Shown here: in pieces, positions 34,687-44,419 of the stretch
Layout: each line of letters opens with the position of its first letter
Position numbering within the stretch: the first letter of the stretch is position 1
DNA from: Chryseobacterium gallinarum
GTDB taxonomy: Bacteria > Bacteroidota > Bacteroidia > Flavobacteriales > Weeksellaceae
Assembly (NCBI RefSeq): GCF_001021975.1
Contig: NZ_CP009928.1
Location: forward strand, 1,984,001-2,048,000
Length of the DNA stretch: 64,000 nucleotides
Direction: 5' to 3'
Position numbers and translations under genes: made by a program
The notes under the pieces: generated by a model
Databases searched by the model: none
Told to the model about the DNA's origin: nothing
Seen by the model: only the letters and a program-made list of their open reading frames with translations

Positions 34687-36225
34687 TTAGCTCATCGGGA
34701 GTTTGATGGTAAACTTGCTTCCTTTTCCTTTGTGAGAGTCTACTATAATCTGTCCTTTATGCAGTTCCACAATTTTTTTCACATAAGACAGTCCCAGACC
34801 CTGTCCTTTTACATTATGAATATTCCCGGTTTCTTCCCGGAAGAATTTTTCAAAAATCTTTGTTTTATTCTGGGTTTCCATTCCCATTCCTTTATCCGAC
34901 ACCTCAATCACATACCAGTGTCCTTCATTTTTTGTTTCTACATGTATTTCGGGTGCTTCAGGGGAATATTTGTTGGCATTATCCAATAAGTTGACCAGCA
35001 TATTGGAAATGTGGAATTCATCTATCTTAAAAATATAATTCGTTGCATTAAACTTTTGGGTAAGAGAGCCGTTTCTTTGCTCTACGATAAGATTAAAAGA
35101 CTCTGTCGTTTTTTTGATCAGTTCCCTTACGTTGGTCTCTTTCAGGAATAGTTCTACTTCGTTTCTTTCTAGCTTGGACATATTAAGAACATTTTCTACC
35201 TGCTTTTTCATTCTTAGATTTTCCTGCTTGATCAGTTCAGAATAATATTTTACTTTATCCGGGTTTGTTGCAATTTTATCATTGGCCAAAGAATCCGTAG
35301 CTACTGAAATAGTCGCCAGAGGAGTTTTAAATTCATGCGACATATTGTTGATAAAGTCTGTTTTTACTTCAGCAAGCTTCTTCTGCCTCATCATATAATT
35401 GATGGAAATAATATAAATCCCTAAAATGGTAAGTAATGAAAGAAACGTCCCCAATAACATCGGCCAGTTATTCATTGCCAGGGAATATTCTTTCTTGGGA
35501 AAAACCAATGCCAGGCTATAAAGCGTACGGTCTTTTTTATCCGTAAAAAGAGGATAAGTATAAGTGTTGTTGTCCTTTTTCTCTTTATATACTTTATTGG
35601 CTACACTGGTAAGCTTGTTGTTTTTATCAACAACGCCATACCCGAATTTGGCAGTAATACCCCTTATTTTAAGCTCTTTAGCAATTACAGAATCAAGAAT
35701 AACCGGATCAACTCTTTTAGCAATCGGCAGATTATTTCCATATACTTTTACAAACTCCTTGATGGCGTAATCTCCATTTTCAATATCCGTATTCAGATCG
35801 GCTGTAAGGAGCTCACGGTTTGTGGTGTCTCTTTTAATCTTATAAGCTGCTTCATCCGTATACAAAGTTGTCAGCTTTACAGAATCCCCTTTTTGCGAGA
35901 TCGGCAGCTGCGTTTTTGAAATGATATTTTTTGAATAGATAATTTGTCTCTGGGTTCCGGAATCTTCTACCTGCTGAATGGTGGTTAAAGAAGGCTGACT
36001 ATTGTTGGCGAGGATTGTATTTCTATTGTCTTTACTCAGATATTTGTCGGCCTCAATTTCCTCTATACTCTTTGAGGTATTTTCCAGGGCGGAATAAACT
36101 TTATTGGAAAAATCCTGTTCCAGCGCACCGTAATAGCCTTTCAACCAATAAAATTGGAGCGTTACAAAAACAATCAGTGAGATCGTCATAAACACCGAAA
36201 TTATTGGGATGAACTTATTATTCAT
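34687..36225 (-). CDS. Membrane sensor histidine kinase (RprX-like)
   Basis: A 512-residue kinase. Transmembrane helices lie near residues 7-27 and 255-275 and bracket a periplasmic sensor domain of about 225 residues. The H box is NMSHEFKTPLATISV, the N box LVNLLDNANKYS, the G boxes SDKGMGM and GQGLGLSYV, so the catalytic core is complete. It phosphorylates the response regulator encoded just downstream. The signal sensed by the periplasmic domain is not evident. Confidence 0.93.
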   Translation of the reverse strand: MNNKFIPIISVFMTISLIVFVTLQFYWLKGYYGALEQDFSNKVYSALENTSKSIEEIEADKYLSKDNRNTILANNSQPSLTTIQQVEDSGTQRQIIYSKNIISKTQLPISQKGDSVKLTTLYTDEAAYKIKRDTTNRELLTADLNTDIENGDYAIKEFVKVYGNNLPIAKRVDPVILDSVIAKELKIRGITAKFGYGVVDKNNKLTSVANKVYKEKKDNNTYTYPLFTDKKDRTLYSLALVFPKKEYSLAMNNWPMLLGTFLSLLTILGIYIISINYMMRQKKLAEVKTDFINNMSHEFKTPLATISVATDSLANDKIATNPDKVKYYSELIKQENLRMKKQVENVLNMSKLERNEVELFLKETNVRELIKKTTESFNLIVEQRNGSLTQKFNATNYIFKIDEFHISNMLVNLLDNANKYSPEAPEIHVETKNEGHWYVIEVSDKGMGMETQNKTKIFEKFFREETGNIHNVKGQGLGLSYVKKIVELHKGQIIVDSHKGKGSKFTIKLPMS

Positions 36226-36422
36226 TATTGTAACTTATATATATTCGAAAAATGAATGTTAAAATTAATTGTTTTAAGACTTCATAAACAAAAAACGAGC
36301 CAAAAAATTGTATTTTTTTTCTTAAAACAGAGTTTTTTAACAATTATTTATGAATATGTATTACTTGTCATAGAAAAAGTCCGGTCAATAAATAAAATAT
36401 TACCTTTATTAAAATATTATTT

Positions 36423-36911
36423 ATGAAATCTAATATTGTTTTCAACAAAGATTTTGATTCAAATACTGCTTATGTAATGAAAATTTACAATGCAGATGTT
36501 TCAAAAGTATGGAATTATTTCACCCTGCCCGAATTGTTGGATCAGTGGTGGGGCCCAAAGCCCTGGAGATGCGAAACGCTGCGTCAGGATTTTAAAGAAG
36601 GTGGAATCTGGCTGTATGCGATGGTGGGACCTGATGGAGAGAAACATTACTCTCAGTCTCAGTACGGTGAGATCATAGAACACCGAAGCCTGGATTGGAT
36701 GAGTGCTTTCTGTGATGAAAAAGGAATGATCAATGAAGATTTTCCCAGGTCAAAATGGCTGATTGGCTTTACGGGAGTAGAAGAAGGAACCAAAGTGACA
36801 GTCAATATTCATTATCAGTCAGCGGAAATAATGAAAAAAATGTTTGATATGGGCTTTGAAGAAGGCTTTACCATGGGACTGAATCAGCTTGAAGAAATTA
36901 TCGGAAATTAG
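36423..36911 (+). CDS. SRPBCC/AHSA1-domain protein
   Basis: A 162-residue soluble protein of the START-like AHSA1 group: the first helix and turn give VSKVWNYFTLPELLDQWWGP, then WRCETLRQDFKEGGIWLYAM, and the closing helix GFEEGFTMGLNQLEEII. These small hydrophobic-cavity proteins bind ligands or act as stress-related co-factors; the ligand here is unknown. It is a single gene between a divergent kinase gene and a terminator. Confidence 0.88.
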   Translation: MKSNIVFNKDFDSNTAYVMKIYNADVSKVWNYFTLPELLDQWWGPKPWRCETLRQDFKEGGIWLYAMVGPDGEKHYSQSQYGEIIEHRSLDWMSAFCDEKGMINEDFPRSKWLIGFTGVEEGTKVTVNIHYQSAEIMKKMFDMGFEEGFTMGLNQLEEIIGN

Positions 36912-36937
36912 TCAGTGAGATGGCGAGTAAACATCGG

Positions 36938-36980
36938 TAATAAAAGCAGGGCTTTCGTAGAAAGGTTCCTGCTTTTATTA
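36938..36980. terminator. Bidirectional terminator
   Basis: Perfect 13-nt arms TAATAAAAGCAGG / CCTGCTTTTATTA with a 17-nt loop between the AHSA1 gene and the convergent three-paralogue operon. Confidence 0.82.
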
Positions 36981-37006
36981 CTTTAATGTTCAGATGATTG
37001 TTGGAA

Positions 37007-37834
37007 TCATAGCTTTTCTATACTTATAAAAGTTCCGTCTGTAGGAATAATTTTATAGACATCGGCAACGGTGAGAATAGAAACACCTCCTGAAACCTGT
37101 ACCTTAAGCTGATCTCCTTTATCAAACATGGCAAGGAACTCCATCGTTCCTACTCTGTTGGCTCCGGCTGTAATGAGAATAGCTTCATTTAAAGAAACAT
37201 CATTTCGGGCGAGCACATTTCCGTTTTTAAGAGCTCTGAAAGAAATGGTCGGCGGGCTCACGTGCAATCCCGACGTTTTTACCTTTAAACTGATAAGCAC
37301 TTTATAAAAGCCAGATTCTCTGAAAGTGAAGTTAGTAAAGTTATTGTTCACTGTTCCCTGAGGATCGATAATACCTAGTTTATCGATATCTGATGTGCTG
37401 TTATAGAATCCGAACGGAACATCTTTCTGTCCACAACCGATAAGTATACAGGCTACAGAGGGCAATTCGTTTTCCGGCATTGCCGGATTCATGCTGGCAC
37501 GGGTTATTCTGCCTCCGTCTTCATAAAAAGTGGGTTTCCATTTTTCACCATCATATACCACCACTCTTTTGATATCTTTCTGATACATGATCATTCCCTG
37601 CATAGTGGGGTCATCGTCAAAGTGATCGGCCTGATGTATGTTATATAAAGGTAAGGCAGATTCGGTTTCAGCTGTTGGAATAATCATTCCTTTGGAGGTG
37701 TCAGGATGATCTTCTTTATTGACAACAGTAAGCATGGAATGGGAACTTGGAGTTGAATGACTGCCTATGATAACCTGGGAAAATGCCAGCTTTGCGGTTA
37801 GCAATAACCCGATGGTATATATATTCTTTCTCAT
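37007..37834 (-). CDS. Secreted C1q-like paralogue 3
   Basis: A 275-residue exported protein, third of three tandem paralogues. Signal peptide to AFSQ, then the shared N-terminal pattern (SKGMIIPTAETESALPLYN, MIMYQKDIKRVVVYDGEKW), a small CILIGCG motif near residue 130, and a C-terminal beta-sandwich region (FRESGFYKVLISLKV, FDKGDQLKVQVSGG, GTFISIEKL) that resembles a C1q/TNF-like jelly roll. Role unknown; surface adhesion or appendage is possible. It starts one base after the stop of the middle gene. Confidence 0.72.
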   Translation of the reverse strand: MRKNIYTIGLLLTAKLAFSQVIIGSHSTPSSHSMLTVVNKEDHPDTSKGMIIPTAETESALPLYNIHQADHFDDDPTMQGMIMYQKDIKRVVVYDGEKWKPTFYEDGGRITRASMNPAMPENELPSVACILIGCGQKDVPFGFYNSTSDIDKLGIIDPQGTVNNNFTNFTFRESGFYKVLISLKVKTSGLHVSPPTISFRALKNGNVLARNDVSLNEAILITAGANRVGTMEFLAMFDKGDQLKVQVSGGVSILTVADVYKIIPTDGTFISIEKL

Positions 37835-37835
37835 A

Positions 37836-38675
37836 TTAATTTAATTTTTCAATGTATAAAAAGGTATCCTTATCGCTCATTTTAAAGGTAACTCCTGTTC
37901 CTACATTCAATCCGGTATCAGCTTGGATGCCTGCTCTCAGACGGATTTGATCTCCGGCATGTAGAAATTTTATAGTGGAAAAACTGTTGATGGAATTGGA
38001 GCTACCTGCTGTGACCAGTAATCCATATAAGAGAAAGCTGTTTTCATGTATTTTTTGCCAGCCGTCTCCCTGGGCATTCACGTACAGAGCCTGCAGGGAA
38101 ACAATAGTAGCTGCATTACCTACAGATAAGCCTCCGGCACTACTTGTTTTTACCGATGGATTGATTCTGTAAAAACCATCGGCCGGAATGGTAATTTCTC
38201 CGTTAGAATTGACGGTTACTCCCAGATTATTTACATTATTCCTGTCAATATCATTGAGAACGTTAAATACTAAGGTTGGACGCCCCGTAATTCCTAATAC
38301 GTTGGCAACAGTATGATCTGAAGCGTTAGAGCCCAGTATGCTTACATTTTTATAATTTTTAATACTTTTTTCTGTAGCGGCTATCCATCTGTATCCATCG
38401 TATTTTACAACATCTCTAATTTCTTTATTATAAAACACGAGCCCGTTATCTTTAGGGCTGTTTTCATACAGATCAGGTAATGCGGAATTATAATGGGGAA
38501 GTTCAGTATGGTTTTCCACGACAGGGAGCATGATGCCTTTTGTATTGCTTTCTACATGTAATACAGCTCTTGGATGTATGATTTCAGGTCTGTTGCCCAT
38601 TTTTACCTGAGCATATCCCCATTGTCCTGTAGTGATCAGAATAATGGTTTTGAGGGTAATTGTTTTTATGGTCAT
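37836..38675 (-). CDS. Secreted C1q-like paralogue 2
   Basis: A 279-residue exported protein in the middle of the trio. It shares the N-terminal layout (signal peptide ending GYAQ, IMLPVVENHTELPHYN, VFYNKEIRDVVKYDGYRW) and the C-terminal sandwich (ADGFYRINPSVKTSSAG, LHAGDQIRLRAG, DTFLYIEKLN), which is C1q-like in strand order and in the AGDQ turn. It lacks the CxxxGCG motif seen in the other two. One base separates it from each neighbour gene, so the three are certainly one operon. Function unknown. Confidence 0.72.
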   Translation of the reverse strand: MTIKTITLKTIILITTGQWGYAQVKMGNRPEIIHPRAVLHVESNTKGIMLPVVENHTELPHYNSALPDLYENSPKDNGLVFYNKEIRDVVKYDGYRWIAATEKSIKNYKNVSILGSNASDHTVANVLGITGRPTLVFNVLNDIDRNNVNNLGVTVNSNGEITIPADGFYRINPSVKTSSAGGLSVGNAATIVSLQALYVNAQGDGWQKIHENSFLLYGLLVTAGSSNSINSFSTIKFLHAGDQIRLRAGIQADTGLNVGTGVTFKMSDKDTFLYIEKLN

Positions 38676-38676
38676 T

Positions 38677-39567
38677 TTAATCGCTTATTTTAGTGAACAT
38701 TATTTCTCGTGGATAATATTTGGCAATATTAATCCCCGTGGCGGCCGTTAAAGTAACCACTACAGATACTGTTGCCAGGGGAGAATGTATCCTGGATATG
38801 ATATAGTCTCCGGCTTTCAAACGAATTCTGGTGGTGGTAAACGCTGCAGTGTTGGTATCGCCGCCAATACCAAGGATTCCATAATAATCAGGGAAGAAAG
38901 TACTGAGTTTTGCCTCACTGTAACTTCCGTCATCCTGCTTTAGATAAGCTCTTAACTGATATTGAGGTCCGCTCGTTAAAGAAACGGCTCCACCGGTTTT
39001 CGATGGAATATTCAGATAGATATCATAGACACCGGGTTCATTAATTACAAATTTTGCGTTATCAAAACTTTTGTCGCCATATAAGCCTCCTCCCGGTACT
39101 ATGGCTGTCTCCCTTGTTATATTAAGGTTATTATAAGACTGGATGCCATCAACCGGCGCACTGAATCCCAGGCCTACGTGCCGCCCACATCCGAGAAGGA
39201 CGCAAACCACACTCGTCTCTTCATTGGCCGTAGATAGAAACCTGCTTTGCTTTTTATTGAAACCGGAAGCTGCAGGTGCAGGCTCGTTATTCCATTGCGT
39301 TCCGTCATAAGAGTAAAAGGTAGCATGCGTCTTTTCAAACATCATCATTCCTGTCATTTCTTTATCAGGAGCTGCATTGTAGAGGGGAAGGTTTTCCGGA
39401 GTGGAAACTTCGGGGAGTAACATTCCCCAACTTTTTCCGCCATATTGGCCATCTACCTGTAAAATAGCTTTACTGTGAATCCCGGCACTTTTGTTTTTTG
39501 AAATTCCTACTTGTGGAAAGGCCAGACTAAAAATGATCAACATCAAAGAAGTGTTAATTTTTTTCAT
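38677..39567 (-). CDS. Secreted C1q-like paralogue 1
   Basis: A 296-residue exported protein, first of the trio. Signal peptide to about residue 18, then the shared pattern HSKAILQVDG, GMLLPEVSTPENLPLYN, MMMFEKTHATFYSYDGTQW, the VVCVLLGCGRH motif, and a beta-rich C-terminal domain (NEPGVYDIYLNIPSKTG, RLKAGDYIISRI). The GCG motif is shared with paralogue 3. The order suggests duplication followed by divergence. A long non-coding region lies upstream and presumably contains the operon promoter. Function unknown. Confidence 0.72.
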   Translation of the reverse strand: MKKINTSLMLIIFSLAFPQVGISKNKSAGIHSKAILQVDGQYGGKSWGMLLPEVSTPENLPLYNAAPDKEMTGMMMFEKTHATFYSYDGTQWNNEPAPAASGFNKKQSRFLSTANEETSVVCVLLGCGRHVGLGFSAPVDGIQSYNNLNITRETAIVPGGGLYGDKSFDNAKFVINEPGVYDIYLNIPSKTGGAVSLTSGPQYQLRAYLKQDDGSYSEAKLSTFFPDYYGILGIGGDTNTAAFTTTRIRLKAGDYIISRIHSPLATVSVVVTLTAATGINIAKYYPREIMFTKISD

Positions 39568-40004
39568 ATTCGATTCTATTTAATTTTAAAATCCGTTTTG
39601 TTCAGAAGTATTTTTTGAAATACATGGTTTTCAATTTTTTAGATGGTGTATTTTTATTCAATATTTTATCTGTCCGTATTCATAGAATGAATCGGATATA
39701 CATGGGTTGCCTTTTTTTCCAAACCTGGGGTTTGAAGAAATTGACCATAATATTCTGAGGGAAATCAGCGCACAGCAAAAGGGCTGAAAGAATGTGGTCT
39801 GGTGAGCCTAAAATACAAAACTAATATGGTATAAACGCCCTGTTTATGGGAGAAAATGCAATTTTTTTGTTGATCACAATGAAATGAAGAACAAAGAAAA
39901 GTCCATTTTAAATTGTAATATATTGGGAATGAACACGAATCCTATGTTAACTAAATGTTATTTACAATATGGTATTTATTAACAAATTGTTCATTTTTAA
40001 TGAA
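39568..40004. other. Intergenic region upstream of the paralogue operon
   Basis: About 440 nt with no supported ORF. It must hold the promoter for the minus-strand trio. A small GTATTT-CAAA-AAATAC inverted repeat lies near 39620, and the middle (39730-39860) is less AT-rich without obvious structure. No RNA gene was recognised. Confidence 0.4.
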
Positions 40005-40030
40005 AAATGCAGGCCTTAAAGCCTGCATTT
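40005..40030 (-). terminator. Terminator for the minus-strand gene at 40102
   Basis: Perfect 10-nt arms AAATGCAGGC / GCCTGCATTT with a 6-nt loop, followed on the minus strand by TTCATTAAAAATG after a short T-run. It lies about 70 nt past the stop. Confidence 0.7.
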
Positions 40031-40101
40031 GGTAGTATTTCATGAGGTTCTGCGGATTACCGGTTCCCTAAAACAGGCGTCAATCCACGGATACAGCTCT
40101 T

Positions 40102-40440
40102 TTAAATCAATTCTTCCTCCTGGAAATATTGAATAATTGCTTTTTTCATAAGCAAAGTTTGCTCGTTAGGTTTAAGCTCCGGAAGGTCTTCCAGCTTTTC
40201 AAACTGTGGCCATCCGTCTTCATAGTGGGTGAACTTATAATACCCAAAAGGCTCCAGCAGCCTGCATACGGCAATATGAATCAGGTTGACTTTGTCATCT
40301 TTGGTATATTTCTGCTGTCCACTCCCCAGTTCCTGCAGTCCTATTAAAAACAACAGGGTTTCAATCGGGGGATTTTTTTCAGTCTGGAAGTTATCTTCAA
40401 AAAACTGTTCTATCTTTTTCCAATATTCGGACTCGTTCAT
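40102..40440 (-). CDS. Conserved-looking small cytoplasmic protein, unknown
   Basis: A 112-residue soluble protein without signal peptide. It is helical and acidic: NESEYWKKIEQFFEDNF, TLLFLIGLQELG, NLIHIAVCRLLEPFGYY, DGWPQFEKLEDLPELKP. The composition and regular helices look like a real protein, and an upstream gap and downstream terminator support it as a single gene. I do not recognise a named family. It lies just downstream of the oligopeptidase gene on the same strand (105-nt gap). Confidence 0.7.
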   Translation of the reverse strand: MNESEYWKKIEQFFEDNFQTEKNPPIETLLFLIGLQELGSGQQKYTKDDKVNLIHIAVCRLLEPFGYYKFTHYEDGWPQFEKLEDLPELKPNEQTLLMKKAIIQYFQEEELI

Positions 40441-40545
40441 ATAATTGATAAATGATGATTAATAATTAATGTTGTTACTGTTTAATTTCTTCCTTTGGTT
40501 ATTTTTAAAAGGAGAAGTTATCTTAATCTTATATGATTAACTCTT

Positions 40546-42591
40546 TTATCCTTTGTTATCAATCTTCAATAAAAACGCATATTCAAGCGCATCTTCTTTC
40601 AGGGATTCAAATCTTCCGCTTGCACCGCCATGACCTGAGCTCATATCTGTTTTAAAGATCAGAATGTTATTGTCTGTCTTGAGTTCTCTCAGTTTTGCAG
40701 TCCATTTTGCAGGCTCCCAATACTGAACCTGTGAATCATGAAAGCCTGTTGTAATAAGCATATGCGGATATTCTTTAGCTTCTACATTGTCATAAGGAGA
40801 ATATTCTTTCATATACTGGTAATATTCTTTATCATTTGGATTTCCCCATTCATCATATTCTCCGGTGGTTAAAGGAATGGTGTCATCCAGCATGGTTGTT
40901 ACCACATCTACAAAAGGAACCTGTGCTACAATTCCGTTAAACAACCGGGGTTCGTAATTAACCACAGCTCCTACCAAAAGGCCACCAGCGCTGCCGCCCA
41001 TAGCATACATGTGTTTTGATGACGTGTAATTCTCTTTGATCAGATATTTCCCGGCATCAATAAAATCAAAGAATGTATTTTTCTTAAACAGCATTTTTCC
41101 GTCTTCGTACCACTCCCTTCCCAGGTATTCTCCACCACGGATATGAGCAATGGCATAAATAAAGCCACGGTCAAGAAGGGATAACCTTACATTTGAAAAG
41201 CTTGCATCCACAGTATGTCCATAGCTGCCATAACCATATAATAAAAGCGGAGTATCGGCAGATTTCTGAGTGTCTTTATGGTAAACTAGAGAAACCGGAA
41301 TTTTCGTTTTACCATCCCGGGAATCAGCCCAGATTCTTTCAGAGATATAATTTTCAGGAAAAAACTTTCCGCCCAAAACTTCCTGTTGTTTTAAAAGCTT
41401 TGTTGTCTTTTCTTTCATATTATACTCATAGGTAGAGCTTGGCTGAGTCAGAGAAGTATAGCCATAGCGTAATACTTCCGTATCAAATTCCAGATTGATG
41501 CCAATATAGGCGGTGTAAGTAGGATCTGAGAAAGGGAGATAATAAGATTCCTGTTTTTTTTCATCAATAATCCTGATTTGGAGCAGGCCTTTTTCTCTTT
41601 CTTCAAGGACAAGATAATCCTTAAAAATTTCAAAGCCTTCCAATAAAACTTCAGCCCGGTGCGGAATTACATCTACCCAGTTTTCCATACCACAATGGTT
41701 GATCTTTGTTTTTACAATTTTGAAATTGAAAGCATCATCAGCGTTTGTGATGATATAGAATTCATCCTCATAATGCTCTACGGAATATTCCAGGTCATCT
41801 ATTCTTGGCTGAATAATTGTCCAGTCAGCAAAAACATTATCTGCAGGAATGAAACGGTGCTCATCTGAGATAGTACTGGAACTTGCGATAAAAATATATT
41901 GTAAAGATTTTGTTTTAAAAACATTGACGTCAAAAGTTTCATCCTCTTCGTGGAAAATCAAAACATCTTCTGATGCATCAGTGCCCAGTTCATGTCTATA
42001 CACCTGAAAGGCCCGGAGGCTTTTATCCTTTCTGATATAAAAAACATGTTTGTTATCATTAGCCCATACTGCTTTTCCGGTTGTATTGAGAATCTGGTCA
42101 GGGAGGATTTCTCCTGTTTTTAAATTTTTGAAGTTCAGGGTATAGATTCTTCTTCCTACATCATCGGCCGAAAAAGAGGCCAGTTCATTATCAGGGCTTA
42201 CGGCAACGCTTCCCACTTCGAAATACTCTTTACCTTCTGCCAGTATATTAACATCCAGTACAATTTCTTCCTGATGATCCAGGCTTTGGTATTTTCTGCA
42301 GAAAATGGGGTATTCTTTGCCTTCTTCGTAACGTACGATATACCAATATTCATTGAAGAAGTAAGGAAGGGATTCGTCATCTTTTTTGTAACGTGCTTTC
42401 ATTTCTTCAAAAAGCTCTTCCTGAAGGGCTTCAGTGTCTTTCATGATGAATTCTTCGTAAGCATTTTCTTCTTCAAGATATTTGATGACTTCGGGATTTT
42501 CCCTCTCGTTGAGCCAGAAGTAATTGTCAATTCTTCTGTCGCCATGAGTTTCTAATATTTTTTCTATTTTTTTTGCTTGTGGAGCTTTCAT
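40546..42591 (-). CDS. S9 family oligopeptidase (oligopeptidase B-like)
   Basis: A 681-residue serine peptidase of the prolyl oligopeptidase family that cuts short peptides in the cytoplasm. The N-terminal propeller starts with DNYFWLNERENPEVIKYLEE. The C-terminal hydrolase has the nucleophile in MGGSAGGLL, the Asp in TGFHDSQVQYWEPAKW, and the His in SSGHGGASGRF, so the triad is complete. The Oligopeptidase B type is favoured over prolyl oligopeptidase by the YWEPAKW segment and length. No signal peptide is seen. Confidence 0.92.
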   Translation of the reverse strand: MKAPQAKKIEKILETHGDRRIDNYFWLNERENPEVIKYLEEENAYEEFIMKDTEALQEELFEEMKARYKKDDESLPYFFNEYWYIVRYEEGKEYPIFCRKYQSLDHQEEIVLDVNILAEGKEYFEVGSVAVSPDNELASFSADDVGRRIYTLNFKNLKTGEILPDQILNTTGKAVWANDNKHVFYIRKDKSLRAFQVYRHELGTDASEDVLIFHEEDETFDVNVFKTKSLQYIFIASSSTISDEHRFIPADNVFADWTIIQPRIDDLEYSVEHYEDEFYIITNADDAFNFKIVKTKINHCGMENWVDVIPHRAEVLLEGFEIFKDYLVLEEREKGLLQIRIIDEKKQESYYLPFSDPTYTAYIGINLEFDTEVLRYGYTSLTQPSSTYEYNMKEKTTKLLKQQEVLGGKFFPENYISERIWADSRDGKTKIPVSLVYHKDTQKSADTPLLLYGYGSYGHTVDASFSNVRLSLLDRGFIYAIAHIRGGEYLGREWYEDGKMLFKKNTFFDFIDAGKYLIKENYTSSKHMYAMGGSAGGLLVGAVVNYEPRLFNGIVAQVPFVDVVTTMLDDTIPLTTGEYDEWGNPNDKEYYQYMKEYSPYDNVEAKEYPHMLITTGFHDSQVQYWEPAKWTAKLRELKTDNNILIFKTDMSSGHGGASGRFESLKEDALEYAFLLKIDNKG

Positions 42592-42711
42592 CCGGATAAT
42601 TTAATGGTTTATTTGAGGTCAGGTCCGTCCTTTTTTATTTTTCCTTTTGAAAACCTTTAATAAAGGACGTTTCATTTAATATTAATTTTTGTTCAAATTT
42701 AGTTAAAAAAA

Positions 42712-42745
42712 AACCATCTTTCCTCGTATTGAAAAGATGGCAGTT
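42712..42745 (-). terminator. Terminator after hemD
   Basis: Arms CCATCTTT / AAAGATGG (42714-42740); on the minus strand the hairpin is followed by TTTTTTTTTAACT. It separates hemD from the oligopeptidase gene. Confidence 0.82.
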
Positions 42746-42764
42746 TTATTTTCGGGTTTAAAGA

Positions 42765-43505
42765 CTACTTGTGAAGTGCTTTAATATATTTTTCAAGGGC
42801 CATAGTCATGGATGGTGTTTCCTTCGTAGGGGCCATTAAATCTACTTTTAATCCGGCTTCTTCCGCAGCAGCCAGCGTGGTGTTTCCAAAAACTCCGATC
42901 TTTGTTTCATCCTGTTTGAAATCAGGGAAGTTCTGTTGCAGAGACTTGATGCCCTGGGGGCTGAAGAAGATCAGCATATCGTAGTCCTTAATGTTGATAT
43001 CAGTCAGGTCACTGCATACGGTACGGTACATAATGGCCCTTGTCCATTCAACATTGGCAGAATCCAGAGTCTTCACAATATCCGGACTTAAAACATCTGA
43101 AGATGGCAACAGGTATTTTTCAGTTGGGAATTTTTTAAAAAGAGGAAGCAGGTCAGAGAAATTTTTCTCCCCGAAGCTGATTTTTCTTTTTCTGTAGACA
43201 ATATGTTTCTGCAGATAATTGGCAATGGCTTCCGACTGGCAGATATATCTCATCGTATCAGGAACTGCAAAACGCAGCTCTTCTGCCAATCTGAAATAAT
43301 GGTCAATCGCATTCTTACTGGTAAAAATAATTCCAGTGTATTGCGTCAGATCTATTTTCTGAGTTCTCAGTTCTTTATTGTCAACTCCTTCGACATGGAT
43401 AAATGGACGGAAATCAATCTTTATTTTTTCCTTCTTCGCAATATCCAAGTATGGAGAAGATTCACTAGGCGCTGGTTGAGAAACCAATATGGACTTTATT
43501 CTCAT
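42765..43505 (-). CDS. hemD: Uroporphyrinogen-III synthase
   Basis: A 246-residue cytosolic enzyme that closes and inverts ring D of hydroxymethylbilane in haem synthesis. HemD is poorly conserved, but the two-domain pattern is visible: YTGIIFTSKNAIDHYF in domain 1, KYLLPSSDVLSPDI at the domain link, YDMLIFFSPQGIKSL and the closing AAEEAGLKVDLMAPTKETPSM. The start MRIKSILVSQ is preferred; ATGs at 43514 and 43508 are in frame. It follows a DUF4271 gene by 12 nt, a pairing usual in flavobacteria. Confidence 0.88.
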   Translation of the reverse strand: MRIKSILVSQPAPSESSPYLDIAKKEKIKIDFRPFIHVEGVDNKELRTQKIDLTQYTGIIFTSKNAIDHYFRLAEELRFAVPDTMRYICQSEAIANYLQKHIVYRKRKISFGEKNFSDLLPLFKKFPTEKYLLPSSDVLSPDIVKTLDSANVEWTRAIMYRTVCSDLTDINIKDYDMLIFFSPQGIKSLQQNFPDFKQDETKIGVFGNTTLAAAEEAGLKVDLMAPTKETPSMTMALEKYIKALHK

Positions 43506-43517
43506 CATTGACATTTA

Positions 43518-44186
43518 TTAAAAAAATAACAACTTCCAAAGCAGTAATAATGGTGCGATTTGGAGGGTGCAAATATACAAAAATTTATAATACCATTTTT
43601 CCGGAAGAATCTTGTTCTTGTGAAATAAGTAGAAAAATACTTTGAAAATGAACACAAAAGAAAAGAAACAGAAGTAGTATAAAAACATTTTATTTCTGTC
43701 GATAGGGAAGTAATAATGGGCTACACATAAGATTATCAGTAAAAATGACAGGATGAAATAAAATTTGGTAGAGGTAAAATAAAAAATTGTCCATTTTTTT
43801 CCATCTCCTATACTTTGATAAAATAAAAATCCTAATGCTGATTTTATACCATAAAAAAATACAACGATCAGGAAGGTATATCCAAATTTATTCAGCTGAT
43901 AGCCCAGTACCTGCAAATCCGCAATATATTTCGGAACCACAGGAATGTATTGTGAAATTAAAACAGAAAGGGTAAGAGCCGTTACACAAGAGGTAATGAA
44001 CCAGCTTGGCAGGTTATTGCTTGCATCAAAGTATTTTTGAAGCAGAAAATCTTTCAGGCTGGCGTCTCTTTCTATGATGTTCATCATAAAAACATATAAA
44101 AATATACAACCCACGAGGATGAAGATTACCCAATCGTTGTTCTCAGGTATTCTTACATGATTGATGAAGTTTTGTGATGACGGCAA
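43518..44186 (-). CDS. DUF4271 membrane protein
   Basis: A 222-residue protein with about six hydrophobic helices (for example NDWVIFILVGCIFLYVFMM near the start, LLIILCVAHYYF, LQIAPLLLLWKLLFF at the end). Polytopic proteins of this layout directly upstream of hemD are annotated DUF4271 in flavobacteria. The role is unknown; co-transcription with hemD suggests an envelope function tied to haem, but that is only context. Confidence 0.82.
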   Translation of the reverse strand: MPSSQNFINHVRIPENNDWVIFILVGCIFLYVFMMNIIERDASLKDFLLQKYFDASNNLPSWFITSCVTALTLSVLISQYIPVVPKYIADLQVLGYQLNKFGYTFLIVVFFYGIKSALGFLFYQSIGDGKKWTIFYFTSTKFYFILSFLLIILCVAHYYFPIDRNKMFLYYFCFFSFVFIFKVFFYLFHKNKILPEKWYYKFLYICTLQIAPLLLLWKLLFF

Positions 44187-44402
44187 ATTTTACGTTTTTT
44201 GGGGTTATTAACGGCAAACAACATAGCTGGCATAGATTTCTCTTTTAACCTGATCTGTGAATCTGACGTTAAAATATATTATCATTAATTACAAATTATC
44301 AGAACAGCTGAATAACGCTTTCATTTAATTCATTGAATCCAATGATAAATATTTTTGCAAAATTATAGATTATTTTGTATAAAATAAAAAGGTTAAATAA
44401 AC

Positions 44403-44410
44403 TATCTTTG
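44403..44410 (+). promoter_or_regulatory. -7 box upstream of the mannosyltransferase gene
   Basis: TATCTTTG (followed by C) matches TAnnTTTG and lies 10 nt before the ATG, so the mRNA would be nearly leaderless. A TTTG occurs 25 nt upstream, slightly too far for a standard -33 element. Confidence 0.45.
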
Positions 44411-44419
44411 CAAACTGAA

